A DNA stretch of 64,000 nt from Rikenellaceae bacterium (lineage in GTDB: Bacteria; Bacteroidota; Bacteroidia; Bacteroidales; Rikenellaceae), in contig JAJBUQ010000004.1 in the NCBI GenBank assembly GCA_020860245.1, positions 98,426 through 162,425 of the forward strand. The letters run 5' to 3'. Position numbers and translations under genes: made by a program. Positions 51,971 through 63,593 of this stretch are shown here, in pieces. Position 1 is the first letter of the stretch; each line of letters opens with the position of its first letter. The notes under the pieces are model-generated. The model made no database searches. It worked only from the letters and a program-made list of their open reading frames with translations, and was not told where the DNA came from.

Positions 51971-52716
51971 CAAAGAATAAAATCCAGTATCTTAAATCAT
52001 TACAGGAGAGAAAGATCAGAAGCCGCGACGGACTGTTCGTTGCAGAAGGCTTCAAACTGGTAAGCGATCTTATCGAGTCCGATATGGTCGTAAGGGAGGT
52101 CTATGCGCTTGGAGAGTATATCGATAAACTGCCGTTCTTCGAAAATATCTTTGCGGTATCCGGTAAGGATATGGAGCGGATATCCGGTTTTAAAAATCCG
52201 TCCGGAGTCTTTGCTACAATAGAAATCCCTCGGCATGAATATAGTATAAATACTGTTGCCCATACACTCTCCATCGCACTCGACGGAGTTCAAGACCCTG
52301 GCAATTTGGGGACTATAATCCGCACTGCGGACTGGTTCGGTATCGATAATATATTCTGTTCGGAAAATACTGCGGATTGCTACAATCCGAAGGTCGTTCA
52401 AGCGACAATGGGAGCTTTGTCGAAGGTTAGCGTACATTACTGTGATCTTGCAGGGCTCTTTGCCACTTGTCGCGGCTGCGGTACACCCGTTTACGGAACA
52501 TTCCTCGAAGGACAAAATATTTATGACGCGGAATTGTCGGATAACGGAATAATAGTTCTTGGGAATGAAGGCAAAGGCATCTCACCGCAAATCCAGATTG
52601 CTGTTACAGATAAATTATTCATCCCGCCTTATTCTCAGAACGTCTTCTCGGGGTCTCTCAATGTATCCACCGCAGCAGCTGTGATTTGCTCGGAATTCCG
52701 ACGCCGTAAATTTTAA
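51964..52716 (+). CDS. SpoU-type (TrmH) RNA 2'-O-methyltransferase
   Basis: A 250-residue SPOUT methyltransferase with an N-terminal RNA-binding substrate domain and the three knotted-fold motifs: QDPGNLGTIIRTADWFG, LGNEGKGIS and SLNVSTAAAV. It methylates ribose 2'-OH in rRNA or tRNA; the exact site is unknown. It ends convergently with the thioredoxin-like gene, sharing four bases. Confidence 0.9.
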   Translation: MLTKNKIQYLKSLQERKIRSRDGLFVAEGFKLVSDLIESDMVVREVYALGEYIDKLPFFENIFAVSGKDMERISGFKNPSGVFATIEIPRHEYSINTVAHTLSIALDGVQDPGNLGTIIRTADWFGIDNIFCSENTADCYNPKVVQATMGALSKVSVHYCDLAGLFATCRGCGTPVYGTFLEGQNIYDAELSDNGIIVLGNEGKGISPQIQIAVTDKLFIPPYSQNVFSGSLNVSTAAAVICSEFRRRKF

Positions 52717-53627
52717 TTCCGGATAAGATAATCTTCCACCGCCTCCAGTAGGGCGTCCTTCAGTAGTACCGTTTTATCGCTGTCCAGAAGATATAATGTA
52801 GGTATACTCCTCAGATCATACAGTTTTAAACTGTCCATCGATTTGTCCGTGTCGTGAGAGTTTATCCACGTATTTGGGAACCATTCCGCATATTCGCGCC
52901 ATTCATTCAAGTTATTATCCGGATAAACACCGAGAATGGTCAAGCCTCCGGATTCGATTCTCCGGTTTATAACAGGCGACAAGTTAATGTCTCTTATTAT
53001 CTCCTTGCATGCCGAACATCCCGGATTATTGATAAATAACAGGGTGTATTCCGATTTGATTTTATACAGTGTTCCGGAGCTCCCGTCGATAGTCGTATAT
53101 TTAAAATCCGCCGCAGGAGTGCCTGCGCGGTTCTTCATAGCCATATCGTATCGGTACTGCGGACGAACCTTATCCATATCGGAAAGCAGACCGGTGTTTA
53201 TCATAATTTCCAGCACGGGAATATATAACTCCTCGTTCAGGAACGGGGAATTCGGATCGTAGAGATACTTGTCGTATAGTTCCGTAAAATAGATAAACAT
53301 CCCCGTATCCTTCTCCGCCTCTCCGAGCATATTTTTTATGGAAATTCTCGCCAGATTGTCCGGTAATTCCATAAGTACTGCCACGTAATTAGCGAACGCC
53401 TGTTCCGTGACCTCCGGAAGATCGATATATGATGTATCCGTAAAATCGAAATTATCCCAATAGTGATAAGCTATATATTCTGCTATCGCTTCCGGGGAGC
53501 TGACATGGACCGGAATGGCCGCCATCCTGAATTCTTTGCTGCTCTCCGCGACATGCGATGTTTTGGCGCTCCTACCGCAGGAAAAAACGCATATTATTGA
53601 TAATGTGTATATAATAATATTTTTCAT
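52713..53627 (-). CDS. Thioredoxin-like lipoprotein (DUF5106-type)
   Basis: A 304-residue lipoprotein; the signal ends VFSC (cysteine near 17). The N-terminal helical half resembles the DUF5106 region common in Bacteroidota. The C-terminal half is a thioredoxin-like domain with the redox pair Cys204-Ser-Ala-Cys207 (NNPGCSACKEI). It probably works on disulfides at the periplasmic face, but its partner is unknown. It ends convergently with the methyltransferase gene with a four-base overlap and no visible terminator. Confidence 0.82.
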   Translation of the reverse strand: MKNIIIYTLSIICVFSCGRSAKTSHVAESSKEFRMAAIPVHVSSPEAIAEYIAYHYWDNFDFTDTSYIDLPEVTEQAFANYVAVLMELPDNLARISIKNMLGEAEKDTGMFIYFTELYDKYLYDPNSPFLNEELYIPVLEIMINTGLLSDMDKVRPQYRYDMAMKNRAGTPAADFKYTTIDGSSGTLYKIKSEYTLLFINNPGCSACKEIIRDINLSPVINRRIESGGLTILGVYPDNNLNEWREYAEWFPNTWINSHDTDKSMDSLKLYDLRSIPTLYLLDSDKTVLLKDALLEAVEDYLIRN

Positions 53628-53646
53628 GGTCCGTTATGATTTTTTG

Positions 53647-53654
53647 CAAATTTA
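53647..53654 (-). promoter_or_regulatory. Possible promoter of the thioredoxin-like gene
   Basis: TAAATTTG on the minus strand, 19 nt before the start at 53627. Consensus fit is fair; the -33 element is unclear. Confidence 0.35.
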
Positions 53655-53819
53655 AGACAAAGATGATAAAAATCAATTTTCAAAGTACGGTTAAAACGGA
53701 TGTAACATATTTAAACCCAAAATTTTCCTTTCAGCCAATGAAAAGTCAGGAAAAAATCCGGTTTTTATGAGAAAAAGCGAAAAAAGTGAGATAAAGTGTT
53801 GATTTTAAGAAAAAATGCA

Positions 53820-53827
53820 TATCTTTG
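53820..53827 (+). promoter_or_regulatory. Promoter of the str/S10/spc ribosomal cluster
   Basis: TATCTTTG with TTG at 53799-53801, 18 nt upstream. It precedes rpsL by 54 nt and probably drives the long ribosomal transcript. Confidence 0.7.
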
Positions 53828-53881
53828 CCCTCCGAATTTTGTCTAAATGTATAGTTAAACAAAGTAAAAGCAGTATTTAAA

Positions 53882-54268
53882 ATGCCAACAATTCAACAGT
53901 TAGTACGTAAGGGAAGGGTTACTCCGAGTTTTAAGAGTAAGGCTCCGGCGCTCGATGCCTGCCCGCAGCGTAGAGGTGTTTGTGTACGTGTTTACACGAC
54001 AACGCCTAAAAAGCCGAATTCGGCTATGAGAAAAGTTGCAAGGGTAAGGCTTACGAACGGTAAAGAGGTGAATGCCTACATACCGGGAGAGGGCCACAAC
54101 TTGCAGGAACACTCCATCGTCCTTGTAAGGGGAGGACGTGTTAAGGACCTTCCGGGAGTTCGTTACCACTTGGTAAGGGGCGCACTGGATGCGGCAGGAG
54201 TGGACGGACGTACACAGCGCCGTTCAAAATACGGTACGAAGAGACCGAAGAAAGACGCTAAAAAGTAA
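53882..54268 (+). CDS. rpsL: 30S ribosomal protein S12
   Basis: The 128-residue decoding-centre protein, with [12 protein letters not shown], the region where streptomycin-resistance mutations occur in other bacteria, and a basic C-terminus. It begins the str cluster behind a TATCTTTG promoter. Confidence 0.98.
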   Translation: MPTIQQLVRKGRVTPSFKSKAPALDACPQRRGVCVRVYTTTPKKPNSAMRKVARVRLTNGKEVNAYIPGEGHNLQEHSIVLVRGGRVKDLPGVRYHLVRGALDAAGVDGRTQRRSKYGTKRPKKDAKK

Positions 54269-54298
54269 TTAATTAATTTTTCGAAGTAAGAAAACAAA

Positions 54299-54775
54299 AT
54301 GAGAAAAGCGAAGCCTAAAAAGCGAATTCTGCTTCCAGATCCCAAGTTCGGAGATGTACTTGTAACAAGGTTTGTAAATAGCCTTATGCTGGACGGTAAG
54401 AAGAGTATTGCCTACACAATTTTCTATGACGCATTAGAAATTGTGGGCGAGAAGATGAAGGATGCGGAAAAGGCTCCTTTGGAGATATGGAAAAAAGCCG
54501 TTGAAAATATCACCCCTCAAGTGGAAGTAAAATCCAGAAGGGTGGGTGGAGCGACTTTTCAAGTACCTGTTGAAGTGAGACCGGAGCGCAAAGTTGCACT
54601 TAGCATGAAAAACCTTGTGATATTTTCAAGGAAACGTGCGGGAAGGTCTATGGCAGAAAAACTTGCCGCAGAAATAGTTGCGGCATATAACGAAGAAGGT
54701 GCGGCATTTAAACGTAAAGAGGAAATGCACAGAATGGCTGAGGCCAACAAGGCATTTGCACATTTCAGATTTTAA
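54299..54775 (+). CDS. rpsG: 30S ribosomal protein S7
   Basis: The 158-residue primary 16S rRNA-binding protein of the small-subunit head, with [12 protein letters not shown] and [13 protein letters not shown]. It lies between rpsL (30 nt) and fusA (21 nt). Confidence 0.98.
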   Translation: MRKAKPKKRILLPDPKFGDVLVTRFVNSLMLDGKKSIAYTIFYDALEIVGEKMKDAEKAPLEIWKKAVENITPQVEVKSRRVGGATFQVPVEVRPERKVALSMKNLVIFSRKRAGRSMAEKLAAEIVAAYNEEGAAFKRKEEMHRMAEANKAFAHFRF

Positions 54776-54796
54776 TCAGGAGGTTGATAGAAGATT

Positions 54797-56908
54797 ATGG
54801 CGAGAGATTTAAAATATACCCGCAACATAGGTATAATGGCACACATTGATGCCGGTAAAACTACAACTTCCGAGCGTATCCTGTTCTACACGGGAAAAAC
54901 TCACAAAATCGGAGAAGTGCACGAAGGGGGCGCGACTATGGACTGGATGGTTCAGGAACAGGAGCGCGGTATCACTATTACGTCTGCTGCAACGACTGCT
55001 TTTTGGAATTATAAAGATCAGACTTATCAGATAAATATTATCGACACCCCGGGGCACGTGGACTTCACAGTCGAAGTGGAGCGTTCGCTCAGGGTTCTCG
55101 ACGGTGCGATTGCTACGTTCTGTGCCGTCGGAGGGGTAGAACCTCAGTCTGAAACTGTTTGGAGACAAGCAGATAAATACAACGTTCCGCGTATGGGATA
55201 CGTCAATAAGATGGACCGTACAGGAGCGGACTTTTTAAACGTTTGCTCGCAGGTGAGAGAACGCCTCGGTGCGAACGCGCTTCCGGTGGTTCTTCCTATC
55301 GGAGCTGAAGACAAATTCGAAGGTTTGGTTGACCTTGTATACAACCGTGCAATAATCTATTTCGACGATAAAAATGTCCGCGATAACTTCACAGTAGAAG
55401 AAATTCCTGCGAACATGGCTGCCGAGGCTGCCGAATGGAGAAACCGCCTTATCGAAGAGGTGGCGACAGTGGATGAGGCTCTTATGGAGAAATTCTTCGA
55501 AGATCCCGATGCTATTACTCCGGACGAGCTTATAGCTGCTATCCGTAAAGCTACTATCCAGATGAAGGTGGTTCCGATGCTTTGCGGTTCGTCGTTCAAA
55601 AATAAAGGTGTTCAGATTCTTTTGGACTATGTCATGGCATTCCTCCCTTCTCCGCTCGATATCGAGGCGGTAGTGGGTACGAATCCTAACACAGGAGACG
55701 AAGTTACGCGTAAACCTACTGAGACCGATCCGTTCTGCGCCCTCGCGTTCAAGATCACTACCGATCCGTTCGTAGGCCGTCTCGCGTTCCTTCGGGCTTA
55801 TTCAGGCAAGCTGGACGCAGGATCGTATGTTCTCAATAGCCGCTCAGGCAAAAAAGAACGCATCAGCCGCCTGTACCAGATGCACGCTAACAAACAGAAT
55901 CCTATGGATACTGTTACTGCCGGCGATATCTGCGGTGCGGTCGGTTTTAAAGATGTTAGAACAGGCGACACTCTATGTGACGAAAAAGCTCCTATTACCC
56001 TTGAATCGATGACATTCCCCGAACCGGTTATCGGACTTGCTATCGAGCCTAAAACTCAGAAAGATCTTGATAAACTCGGTATCGCTCTTGGTAAACTCTC
56101 CGAAGAGGATCCTACTTTCACGGTTAAAACCGATGAAGATTCAGGTCAGACGGTTATCAGCGGTATGGGTGAACTTCACCTTGAGATCATCGTAGACCGT
56201 CTTAAACGAGAATTCGGTGTCGAGATCAGTCAGGGAGCGCCTCAGGTTAATTACAAAGAGGCTCTTACCAAAACTGTCGAACACAGGGAAGTGTTCAAGA
56301 AACAGACCGGAGGCCGCGGTAAATTTGCCGATATCGTATTCGAAATCGGACCTGCCGAAGAAGGCAAAGAGGGTCTCGAATTCGTCGATGTCGTTAAGGG
56401 AGGTAATATTCCTAAGGAATACATTCCTGCCGTACAGAAAGGCTTCGAGTCCGCTATGGCTAACGGTGCACTGGCAGGGTTTACTATCGACAGTATGAAG
56501 GTTACTCTTAAGGACGGTTCGTTCCACCCTGTCGATTCCGATTCTCTCTCGTTCGAGATATGTGCGAGAAACGGATTCCGTCAAGCTGCTCCGAAGGCAG
56601 GGTCTGTTATTAAGGAACCTATCATGGCAGTCGAAGTGGTAACTCCGGAAGAGAATATGGGGGACATCATTGGTGACCTTAACAAACGCCGCGGTCAGAT
56701 CGATGGTATGGATTCCAAAGGCAACGCTCGCGTCGTTAAAGCAAGAGTGCCTCTCTCGGAGATGTTCGGTTATGTGACAGTGCTCCGTACGATCTCCTCA
56801 GGACGTGCAACATCCTCAATGGAATTCTCTCATTTCGAGGAAGTTCCAGCAGGACTCGCTAAGGATATCATCGAGAAATCGAGCGGTAAGTTAAAAGGTT
56901 TAGAATAA
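54797..56908 (+). CDS. fusA: Elongation factor G
   Basis: The 703-residue translocation GTPase: P-loop [15 protein letters not shown], switch [14 protein letters not shown], and domains II-V through to the C-terminus. In Bacteroidota it is followed directly by rpsJ, and no tuf gene lies in between here (11 nt gap), so EF-Tu must be encoded elsewhere. Confidence 0.98.
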   Translation: MARDLKYTRNIGIMAHIDAGKTTTSERILFYTGKTHKIGEVHEGGATMDWMVQEQERGITITSAATTAFWNYKDQTYQINIIDTPGHVDFTVEVERSLRVLDGAIATFCAVGGVEPQSETVWRQADKYNVPRMGYVNKMDRTGADFLNVCSQVRERLGANALPVVLPIGAEDKFEGLVDLVYNRAIIYFDDKNVRDNFTVEEIPANMAAEAAEWRNRLIEEVATVDEALMEKFFEDPDAITPDELIAAIRKATIQMKVVPMLCGSSFKNKGVQILLDYVMAFLPSPLDIEAVVGTNPNTGDEVTRKPTETDPFCALAFKITTDPFVGRLAFLRAYSGKLDAGSYVLNSRSGKKERISRLYQMHANKQNPMDTVTAGDICGAVGFKDVRTGDTLCDEKAPITLESMTFPEPVIGLAIEPKTQKDLDKLGIALGKLSEEDPTFTVKTDEDSGQTVISGMGELHLEIIVDRLKREFGVEISQGAPQVNYKEALTKTVEHREVFKKQTGGRGKFADIVFEIGPAEEGKEGLEFVDVVKGGNIPKEYIPAVQKGFESAMANGALAGFTIDSMKVTLKDGSFHPVDSDSLSFEICARNGFRQAAPKAGSVIKEPIMAVEVVTPEENMGDIIGDLNKRRGQIDGMDSKGNARVVKARVPLSEMFGYVTVLRTISSGRATSSMEFSHFEEVPAGLAKDIIEKSSGKLKGLE

Positions 56909-56919
56909 GACATAGAATC

Positions 56920-57225
56920 ATGAGCCAAAAAATAAGAATAAAACTAAAATCATTCGATCATAACCTTGTGGATAAATCCGCAGAAAAGATCGTAAAAACC
57001 GTGAAGGGGACAGGAGCAATCGTAAGCGGCCCTATTCCTCTTCCGACAGACAAAAGGATATTCACTGTAAACCGTTCGACTTTTGTAAATAAAAAGTCGA
57101 GGGAGCAGTTCCAGTTTTCAACATTCAAACGCATTCTCGATATTTACAGCTCTACGCCTAAAACTATCGACGCGTTGATGAAACTCGAACTTCCCAGCGG
57201 TGTGGAAGTGGAAATCAAAGTTTGA
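56920..57225 (+). CDS. rpsJ: 30S ribosomal protein S10
   Basis: The 101-residue S10 (also NusE, a partner of NusA/NusG in antitermination), with [18 protein letters not shown]. It links the fusA gene to the S10 operon with no promoter seen between; a small TGAAA/TTTCA hairpin (57226-57240) lies just downstream. Confidence 0.98.
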   Translation: MSQKIRIKLKSFDHNLVDKSAEKIVKTVKGTGAIVSGPIPLPTDKRIFTVNRSTFVNKKSREQFQFSTFKRILDIYSSTPKTIDALMKLELPSGVEVEIKV

Positions 57226-57280
57226 TGAAACGAAATTTCAACTATATACAAACAACGAATTTAAGTAAACAGGACAAAAA

Positions 57281-57898
57281 ATGTCAGGATTAATCGGAAA
57301 AAAAATCGGAATGACATCCGTTTTCAGTGTTGAGGGTAAGAATATACCATGCACTGTTATCGAAGCTGGTCCTTGTGTGGTTACGCAGGTTAAAACCGTT
57401 GAGAAAGATGGCTACTCATCGGTTCAACTTGCCTATGACGAAAAAAAGGAAAAAAGCACCAGCAGTAGTTTGTTAGGTCACTTCAAGAAGGCCAACACTA
57501 CTCCGAAAAGAAAAGTTGCCGAATTCAAATCATTTGAAGGCGAACTCAATCTGGGCGATGTAGTTACCATTGATATTTTCCAGGACGAAGACTGGGTTGA
57601 CGTTACGGGAATATCAAAAGGTAAAGGCTTCCAGGGGGTTGTTAAACGTCACGGCTTCGGCGGAGTAGGCGGCCAGACTCACGGTCAGCACAACCGTCTC
57701 AGGGCTCCGGGTTCTTTAGGCGCGTCGTCTTATCCTTCGAGAGTATTCAAAGGTAAAAGGATGGCCGGAAGGACAGGCGGAGAACAGGTTAAGGTAATGA
57801 ACCTTAAAATTTTGAAAAAACTTCCAGAAAGCAATCTTATCCTCGTGAAAGGTTCTATTCCGGGAGCTAAAGGGTCTTATTTAATAATTGAGAATTAG
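57281..57898 (+). CDS. rplC: 50S ribosomal protein L3
   Basis: The 205-residue L3, binding near the start of 23S rRNA assembly, with [20 protein letters not shown], the extended loop toward the peptidyl-transferase region. It follows rpsJ by 55 nt. Confidence 0.98.
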   Translation: MSGLIGKKIGMTSVFSVEGKNIPCTVIEAGPCVVTQVKTVEKDGYSSVQLAYDEKKEKSTSSSLLGHFKKANTTPKRKVAEFKSFEGELNLGDVVTIDIFQDEDWVDVTGISKGKGFQGVVKRHGFGGVGGQTHGQHNRLRAPGSLGASSYPSRVFKGKRMAGRTGGEQVKVMNLKILKKLPESNLILVKGSIPGAKGSYLIIEN

Positions 57899-57900
57899 TA

Positions 57901-58530
57901 ATGGAATTAGCAGTATTAAACATTACAGGTAAAGAGACCGGAAAAAAAGTGACTCTGGAAGATGCGGTATTCGGTATTGAACCGAACGACCACGCTATCT
58001 ATCTCGACGTTAAGCAATATTTTGCCAATAAACGTCAGGGAACTCACAAGTCCAAGCAGCGTAACGAAGTTGCAGGGTCTACAAGAAAGTTGAAAAAACA
58101 GAAAGGTACTGGCGGTGCACGTGCAGGCAGCATCAAATCACCTCTATTCGTAGGCGGTGGCAGGGTGTTCGGACCGGTTCCGCGCGATTACAGTTTTAAG
58201 TTGAATAAAAAACTTAAACAGCTCGCTCGTAAAAGTGCTCTTTCTTATAAGGCTAAGGATGAACAGATTATAGTTATCGAAGATTTCTCGATCGAAACTC
58301 CGAAAACTAAAACATTCATCGATATTACGAAAAACCTGAATTTGGATGGGAAAAAAATAATGTTGGTGCTTCCGGAATCGGATAACAATATTATCCTTTC
58401 ATCACGCAATCTTCAAAAAGTTAAAGTTATACCGGCTTCAAACATCAATACATACGATGTTATGAATGCAGGAACTATTTTGATGACCGAAAATTCAGTG
58501 GGCGTAATAAACCAAATGTTCGGATTATAA
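57901..58530 (+). CDS. rplD: 50S ribosomal protein L4
   Basis: The 209-residue L4, whose long loop lines the exit tunnel ([22 protein letters not shown]). In E. coli it regulates its own operon; whether that occurs here is unknown. It follows rplC by 2 nt. Confidence 0.97.
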   Translation: MELAVLNITGKETGKKVTLEDAVFGIEPNDHAIYLDVKQYFANKRQGTHKSKQRNEVAGSTRKLKKQKGTGGARAGSIKSPLFVGGGRVFGPVPRDYSFKLNKKLKQLARKSALSYKAKDEQIIVIEDFSIETPKTKTFIDITKNLNLDGKKIMLVLPESDNNIILSSRNLQKVKVIPASNINTYDVMNAGTILMTENSVGVINQMFGL

Positions 58531-58541
58531 TAAATTAAACG

Positions 58542-58832
58542 ATGGAAATTTTAATTAAGCCAATATTAACCGAAAAAATGACGATTCAGGGCGAAAAGCT
58601 GAACCGTTACGGTTTTATAGTTGATCCGAGGGCTAATAAATTGCAGATAAAAACTGCTGTTGAAGCAATGTACAATGTAGTTGTAGAAGACGTGAACACT
58701 ATCCGTTATATGGGTAAACGCAAAAGCCGCTATACCAAAGCCGGTCTTCTGACAGGACGAGCGAACAACTTCAAAAAAGCGATTGTAACCCTGAAAAGTG
58801 GCGATAACATAGATTTTTACAGTAATATCTAA
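58542..58832 (+). CDS. rplW: 50S ribosomal protein L23
   Basis: The 96-residue L23 at the exit-tunnel rim, a docking site for trigger factor and SRP, with ILTEKMT at the start. Confidence 0.97.
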   Translation: MEILIKPILTEKMTIQGEKLNRYGFIVDPRANKLQIKTAVEAMYNVVVEDVNTIRYMGKRKSRYTKAGLLTGRANNFKKAIVTLKSGDNIDFYSNI

Positions 58833-58837
58833 AAAAG

Positions 58838-59665
58838 ATGGCAGTAAGAAAGTTTAAACCCATTACTCCGGGTACAAGACATAAAGTTATAGGTACTTTC
58901 GACGATATTACAACGTCAGTACCTGAAAAATCGTTGCTTGCTCCACTGAAAAGTTCAGGCGGACGTAACAATACGGGTAAAATGACCGTGCGTTACATCG
59001 GCGGCGGACACAAGAAAATGTACCGTATTATTGACTTCAAAAGAGATAAGGACGGTATGGAAGCTACGGTGAAAACTATCGAATACGATCCGAACCGTTC
59101 GGCGCGTATCGCTCTCGTCGTATACGCAGACGGAGAAAAAAGATATATCGTTGCTCCTAACGGCCTGAAGACAGGACAGAAGATAGCAAGCGGTGCAGGT
59201 GTTGCCCCGGAAGTAGGTAACACGCTGTTCTTAGCTGAAATTCCTCTCGGAACCGTGGTACATAATATTGAACTCTACCCCGGACAGGGAGCCGTAATGG
59301 CTCGCAGCGCCGGTACCTACGCACAGCTTCTCGCTCGTGAAGGTAAATACGCTATTATTAAACTTCCTTCGGGAGAAACAAGGATGGTACTCGTAACCTG
59401 TAAGGCTACGGTAGGCGTGGTGTCGAATCCGGACCACAGCCTTGAATCTCACGGTAAGGCAGGACGCAGACGTTGGTTGGGACGCAGACCTCATAACCGA
59501 GGCGTGACCATGAACCCTGTCGATCACCCGATGGGTGGTGGTGAAGGACGTTCTTCAGGAGGACATCCCCGTTCACGCACAGGTGTTCTTGCTAAAGGTT
59601 ACAAAACACGTAACCCTAAAAAGACCACGTCGAAATTCATTATCCAGAAAAGGAAGAAAAAATAA
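58838..59665 (+). CDS. rplB: 50S ribosomal protein L2
   Basis: The 275-residue L2 of the peptidyl-transferase centre, with [19 protein letters not shown] and the conserved [14 protein letters not shown] tail including the key histidine. Confidence 0.98.
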   Translation: MAVRKFKPITPGTRHKVIGTFDDITTSVPEKSLLAPLKSSGGRNNTGKMTVRYIGGGHKKMYRIIDFKRDKDGMEATVKTIEYDPNRSARIALVVYADGEKRYIVAPNGLKTGQKIASGAGVAPEVGNTLFLAEIPLGTVVHNIELYPGQGAVMARSAGTYAQLLAREGKYAIIKLPSGETRMVLVTCKATVGVVSNPDHSLESHGKAGRRRWLGRRPHNRGVTMNPVDHPMGGGEGRSSGGHPRSRTGVLAKGYKTRNPKKTTSKFIIQKRKKK

Positions 59666-59683
59666 CTTTAAACTTGTAGCGTA

Positions 59684-59953
59684 ATGAGCCGTTCATTAAA
59701 AAAAGGACCATACATCGAGCCCAAGCTCGAAGGAAAAGTTCTAGCCCAAAACGAATCGGGTAAGAGAACTGTAATTAAAACCTGGTCGCGTGCAAGTATG
59801 ATCTCACCGGATTTCGTTGGCCACACTATAGCTGTGCACAACGGAAACAAGTTCATCCCTGTTTACGTAACGGAGAACATGGTAGGTCACAAGTTGGGCG
59901 AATTCGCTCCGACTCGCAGCTTCCGCAGACATGGTGGTAATAAGAAAAGATAA
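59684..59953 (+). CDS. rpsS: 30S ribosomal protein S19
   Basis: The 89-residue S19 of the small-subunit head, with [12 protein letters not shown] at the start and [12 protein letters not shown] near the end. Confidence 0.98.
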   Translation: MSRSLKKGPYIEPKLEGKVLAQNESGKRTVIKTWSRASMISPDFVGHTIAVHNGNKFIPVYVTENMVGHKLGEFAPTRSFRRHGGNKKR

Positions 59954-59983
59954 GTAGGTATAAAATTCAAATTTCTTGAATAA

Positions 59984-60418
59984 ATGGGTACAAGAAAACA
60001 CGAAAGAGCCGAGAGGCTGAAGGCAGAAAAGAAGCAGAAAGCTATCGCTGTCCTTCGCGACTGCCCTACTTCTCCGAGGAAGATGCGCCTGGTGGCCGAT
60101 ATCATCAGGGGAGTAGAAGTCAATAGGGCTTTAGGTATCCTCCGTTACTCTAAAAAGGAGGCTTCAAATAGATTGGAAACACTATTGCGTTCCGCGATCG
60201 CCAATTGGGAGAAGAAAAACGAAGGAGAACGTCTTGAAGACAACGTGCTGTGCGTTAAAGAAATTTTCGTAGACGGAGGACGTATGTTGAAGAGAATACA
60301 ATCTGCTCCGCAGGGAAGAGCCCACAGAATACGTAAACGTTCCAATCACGTAACGATCGTAGTGGATAAAATGGTTATTGAAGATAAAAAAGCAAAAGCA
60401 AATGGGACAGAAAGTTAA
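59984..60418 (+). CDS. rplV: 50S ribosomal protein L22
   Basis: The 144-residue L22 whose hairpin forms part of the exit tunnel. The core ([29 protein letters not shown]) is standard; a basic extension lies at both ends. Its last 17 nt overlap rpsC. Confidence 0.97.
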   Translation: MGTRKHERAERLKAEKKQKAIAVLRDCPTSPRKMRLVADIIRGVEVNRALGILRYSKKEASNRLETLLRSAIANWEKKNEGERLEDNVLCVKEIFVDGGRMLKRIQSAPQGRAHRIRKRSNHVTIVVDKMVIEDKKAKANGTES

Positions 60419-61130
60419 TCCGATAGCAAACAGATTGGGAATCATCCGCGGATGGGATTCTAACTGGTACGGCGGTAAGGATTTCTCTTCTAAATTATTG
60501 GAAGACGCTAAGATCCGCCAGTATCTTAATGCCCGTTTGGCGAAAGCGAGTATATCTAAGATAATCATCGAAAGAACTCTGAAACTTGTCACTGTGACGA
60601 TAAGCACGGCTCGTCCGGGAATTATTATCGGTAAAGGGGGACAGGAAGTAGATAAACTCAAAGAAGAGCTTAAAAAACTCACAGGAAAAGAGATACAGAT
60701 CAATATCTTCGAAGTTAAGAGGCCGGAGATCGACGCTGTTATTGTGAGCAATAACATCGCCCGTCAGGTAGAGGAACGTATTTCTTACCGCCGTGCTGTT
60801 AAAACAGCTATCGCTTCTACTATGAGAATGGGTGCCGAAGGTATCAAAGTTCAGATATCAGGCCGTGTGGGAGGAGCTGAAATGGCGCGTTCCGAGACTT
60901 ATAAAGACGGACGTATTCCGCTTCACACATTCCGTGCGGACGTGGATTACAACATCGCGGAAGCTCTTACTAAGGTCGGAATACTTGGAATTAAAGTTTG
61001 GATTTGCAACGGAGAGATTTACGGTAAACGCGACCTCTTCCAGATCAACGGTGTCAGCGCAGGCCAGCAGGGTCAGGGCGGTGGATTCCGTGACAACAAA
61101 TCCAAAGGTGGAAGAAAAAGGAAAAAATAA
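60402..61130 (+). CDS. rpsC: 30S ribosomal protein S3
   Basis: The 242-residue S3 at the mRNA entry channel, with the KH-domain GKGGQEV loop. The ATG at 60402 (MGQKVNP) is the canonical start; the frame also opens at 60378 inside rplV. The 17-nt overlap with rplV suggests coupled translation. Confidence 0.98.
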   Translation: MGQKVNPIANRLGIIRGWDSNWYGGKDFSSKLLEDAKIRQYLNARLAKASISKIIIERTLKLVTVTISTARPGIIIGKGGQEVDKLKEELKKLTGKEIQINIFEVKRPEIDAVIVSNNIARQVEERISYRRAVKTAIASTMRMGAEGIKVQISGRVGGAEMARSETYKDGRIPLHTFRADVDYNIAEALTKVGILGIKVWICNGEIYGKRDLFQINGVSAGQQGQGGGFRDNKSKGGRKRKK

Positions 61131-61156
61131 GTCGGACCCCTTAATATTTTAAGAAA

Positions 61157-61585
61157 ATGTTACAACCAAAAAAGACGAAATTCAGGAGGATGCAGAAGGG
61201 TCGCATGAAGGGTCAGGCTCAGAGAGGCAACCAGCTTGCATTCGGATCATTCGGCATCAAAACGCTCGAATGCTCGTGGATTACAGGTCGTCAGATAGAA
61301 GCTGCCCGCCAGGCAATTGTCCGCTACATGAAACGTGAAGGACAAATCTGGATCAGAATATTCCCTGATAAACCTATCACGAAGAAACCGGCAGAGGTGC
61401 GTATGGGTAAAGGTAAGGGTTCACCGGAAGGATTCGTAGCTCCTGTTACGCCAGGACGTATTCTTATCGAAGCGGAAGGCGTGCCTTTGGAAATTGCGAG
61501 AGAAGCTTTGAGGCTCGGAGCGCAGAAATTACCGGTTACTACTAAATTTATAGTAAGAAGAGATTACGTAGAAAACTCAATTTAA
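61157..61585 (+). CDS. rplP: 50S ribosomal protein L16
   Basis: The 142-residue L16 at the A-site side of 23S rRNA, with [16 protein letters not shown] and [11 protein letters not shown]. Confidence 0.98.
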   Translation: MLQPKKTKFRRMQKGRMKGQAQRGNQLAFGSFGIKTLECSWITGRQIEAARQAIVRYMKREGQIWIRIFPDKPITKKPAEVRMGKGKGSPEGFVAPVTPGRILIEAEGVPLEIAREALRLGAQKLPVTTKFIVRRDYVENSI

Positions 61586-61590
61586 AGACA

Positions 61591-61785
61591 ATGAAAACTT
61601 CTGAAATTAGAGAATTATCTGTAGAGGAACTTCAAGAGAGAATCGATGCTGAAAAAGCGGCTCTCGCGTCTTTGAAGTTGAACCATGCAGTCTCTCCGGT
61701 AGAAAATCCGGCACCTATAAAAAACGCACGCAGGAATATAGCACGTATGCTTACCATCCTGAGTGAAAAGCAAACCACTAAGTAA
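61591..61785 (+). CDS. rpmC: 50S ribosomal protein L29
   Basis: The 64-residue two-helix L29 near the exit tunnel, beginning [15 protein letters not shown] and with the [15 protein letters not shown] end. Confidence 0.96.
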   Translation: MKTSEIRELSVEELQERIDAEKAALASLKLNHAVSPVENPAPIKNARRNIARMLTILSEKQTTK

Positions 61786-61796
61786 CAGATTTACCC

Positions 61797-62051
61797 ATGG
61801 AAAGAAATCTCAGAAAGGAAAGAATCGGGGTGGTTGTAAGCAACAAAATGGAAAAATCCATAACTGTAGCCGTTAAGAGGAAAGTAAAACACCCTATGTA
61901 CGGCAAGTTCGTTAATAAAACGACTAAATTTGTTGCTCACGACGAAAAGAACGATTGCAATCCCGGTGATACCGTTAAAATCATGGAGACAAGACCTCTG
62001 AGCAAAACCAAGCGTTGGAGAGTAATAGAAATAATTGAAAGAGCTAAATAG
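61797..62051 (+). CDS. rpsQ: 30S ribosomal protein S17
   Basis: The 84-residue OB-fold S17, with [16 protein letters not shown] and [13 protein letters not shown]. Confidence 0.98.
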   Translation: MERNLRKERIGVVVSNKMEKSITVAVKRKVKHPMYGKFVNKTTKFVAHDEKNDCNPGDTVKIMETRPLSKTKRWRVIEIIERAK

Positions 62052-62053
62052 TC

Positions 62054-62419
62054 ATGATACAACAGGAAAGCAGACTTAACGTAGCCGACAACAGCGGTGC
62101 AAAAGAAGTTCTTTGCATCCGTGTGCTTGGCGGAACAGGGAAGCGTTACGCCTCCATCGGAGACAAGATCGTTGTAGCAATCAAAAGTGCTACTCCGTCA
62201 GGCGACGCAAAAAAAGGAACTGTCTCTAAAGCAGTTGTTGTCAGAGTAAAAAAGGAGATCAGAAGAGCGGACGGATCGTATATTCGTTTCGACGATAACG
62301 CCGTTGTCCTTCTTAATAACCAAGGTGAAATGAGAGGAACGCGTATATTCGGCCCGGTTGCCAGAGAACTTCGTGATTCCCACATGAAGATCGTTTCACT
62401 TGCTCCTGAAGTATTGTAA
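62054..62419 (+). CDS. rplN: 50S ribosomal protein L14
   Basis: The 121-residue L14, with [19 protein letters not shown] and FGPVARELR, on the subunit-interface side of 23S rRNA. It follows rpsQ by 2 nt. Confidence 0.98.
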   Translation: MIQQESRLNVADNSGAKEVLCIRVLGGTGKRYASIGDKIVVAIKSATPSGDAKKGTVSKAVVVRVKKEIRRADGSYIRFDDNAVVLLNNQGEMRGTRIFGPVARELRDSHMKIVSLAPEVL

Positions 62420-62436
62420 TTTTAAAACAGTTAAAG

Positions 62437-62760
62437 ATGTCAGTTAAATTACATATCAAGAAGGGCGATATAGTATATGTTATTGCCGGAGACAGCAAAG
62501 GACAGCAAGGTAAAGTCCTCGAAGTGATAGTAGAGAAAGACCGCGCTATCGTGGAGGGAGTCAACCTCGCGTCTAAACATACCAAGCCGAATTCTCAGAA
62601 CCCTCAGGGTGGTATCGTTAAGCAGGAAGCTCCGATACACATCTCAAACCTGATGCCGATAGACCCGAAGACCGGAACTCCGACAAGGGTAGGCCGCAGG
62701 AAAAACGATAAAGGAAAATTAGTGCGTTACTCTGTAAAATCCGGGGAGGAGATTAAATAA
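62437..62760 (+). CDS. rplX: 50S ribosomal protein L24
   Basis: The 107-residue L24 assembly initiator, with the KOW-type [20 protein letters not shown] start. Its stop overlaps the rplE start by one base. Confidence 0.97.
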   Translation: MSVKLHIKKGDIVYVIAGDSKGQQGKVLEVIVEKDRAIVEGVNLASKHTKPNSQNPQGGIVKQEAPIHISNLMPIDPKTGTPTRVGRRKNDKGKLVRYSVKSGEEIK

Positions 62761-63317
62761 TGGCATACGTACCTTCATTAAAAACGAAGTACAGGGAACA
62801 GATAGTCCCTGCGCTTATGAAAGAGTTCGGATACAAGAGCGTAATGCAGGTTCCGGCTTTGGAAAAAATAGTTATCAATCAAGGACTCGGACAGGCAGTT
62901 GCAGATAAGAAACTTATCGAGACCGCTCAGGAAGAATTGTCTATCATCACCGGACAGAAAGCTGTACTTACACGCTCGAAGAAAGATATATCTAACTTTA
63001 AGCTCCGTAAAGGAATGCCTATCGGAGTCCGCGTTACTTTGAGAAAGGACAGGATGTATGAGTTCCTTGAAAGACTTATCGTTGTATCCCTTCCGCGTAT
63101 TCGCGACTTTAAAGGTATTAACGAGAAATTCGACGGAAAAGGCAACTATTCCCTCGGTATTCAGGAACAAATTATCTTCCCTGAAATAGATATCGATAAG
63201 ATCTCTAAAATTTTAGGAATGGAGATAACGTTCGTTACCTCTGCCGATAAGGATGAGGAGGCTTACGCGTTGCTTAAAGAGTTCGGATTACCATTTAAAA
63301 ACGCTAAAAAGAACTAA
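62760..63317 (+). CDS. rplE: 50S ribosomal protein L5
   Basis: The 185-residue 5S rRNA-binding L5, with [11 protein letters not shown] and [14 protein letters not shown]. The TAATG junction with rplX implies translational coupling. Confidence 0.98.
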   Translation: MAYVPSLKTKYREQIVPALMKEFGYKSVMQVPALEKIVINQGLGQAVADKKLIETAQEELSIITGQKAVLTRSKKDISNFKLRKGMPIGVRVTLRKDRMYEFLERLIVVSLPRIRDFKGINEKFDGKGNYSLGIQEQIIFPEIDIDKISKILGMEITFVTSADKDEEAYALLKEFGLPFKNAKKN

Positions 63318-63323
63318 AAGGAT

Positions 63324-63593
63324 ATGGTAAAAGAATCAATGAAAGCGCGTGAGGCGAAACGTCTCAAACTCGTACAGAGATATGCCGCTAAACGTGCACA
63401 GCTTAAGGAAGAAGGCGATATGGCCGGATTAGCCAAACTCCCGAGGAACTCGAATCCCGTACGTCTGCACAACCGCTGCAAGCTTACAGGGCGTCCGAAA
63501 GGTTATATGAGGCAGTTCGGTATAAGCCGTATTTGTTTCCGTGAAATGGCCTCTAAAGGGCTGATCCCGGGAGTGAAAAAAGCGAGCTGGTAG
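63324..63593 (+). CDS. rpsN: 30S ribosomal protein S14, zinc-independent long form
   Basis: The 89-residue S14 without CxxC pairs, hence the zinc-independent long type. It has [20 protein letters not shown] and FREMASKG. After it the close spacing of the cluster breaks. Confidence 0.97.
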   Translation: MVKESMKAREAKRLKLVQRYAAKRAQLKEEGDMAGLAKLPRNSNPVRLHNRCKLTGRPKGYMRQFGISRICFREMASKGLIPGVKKASW

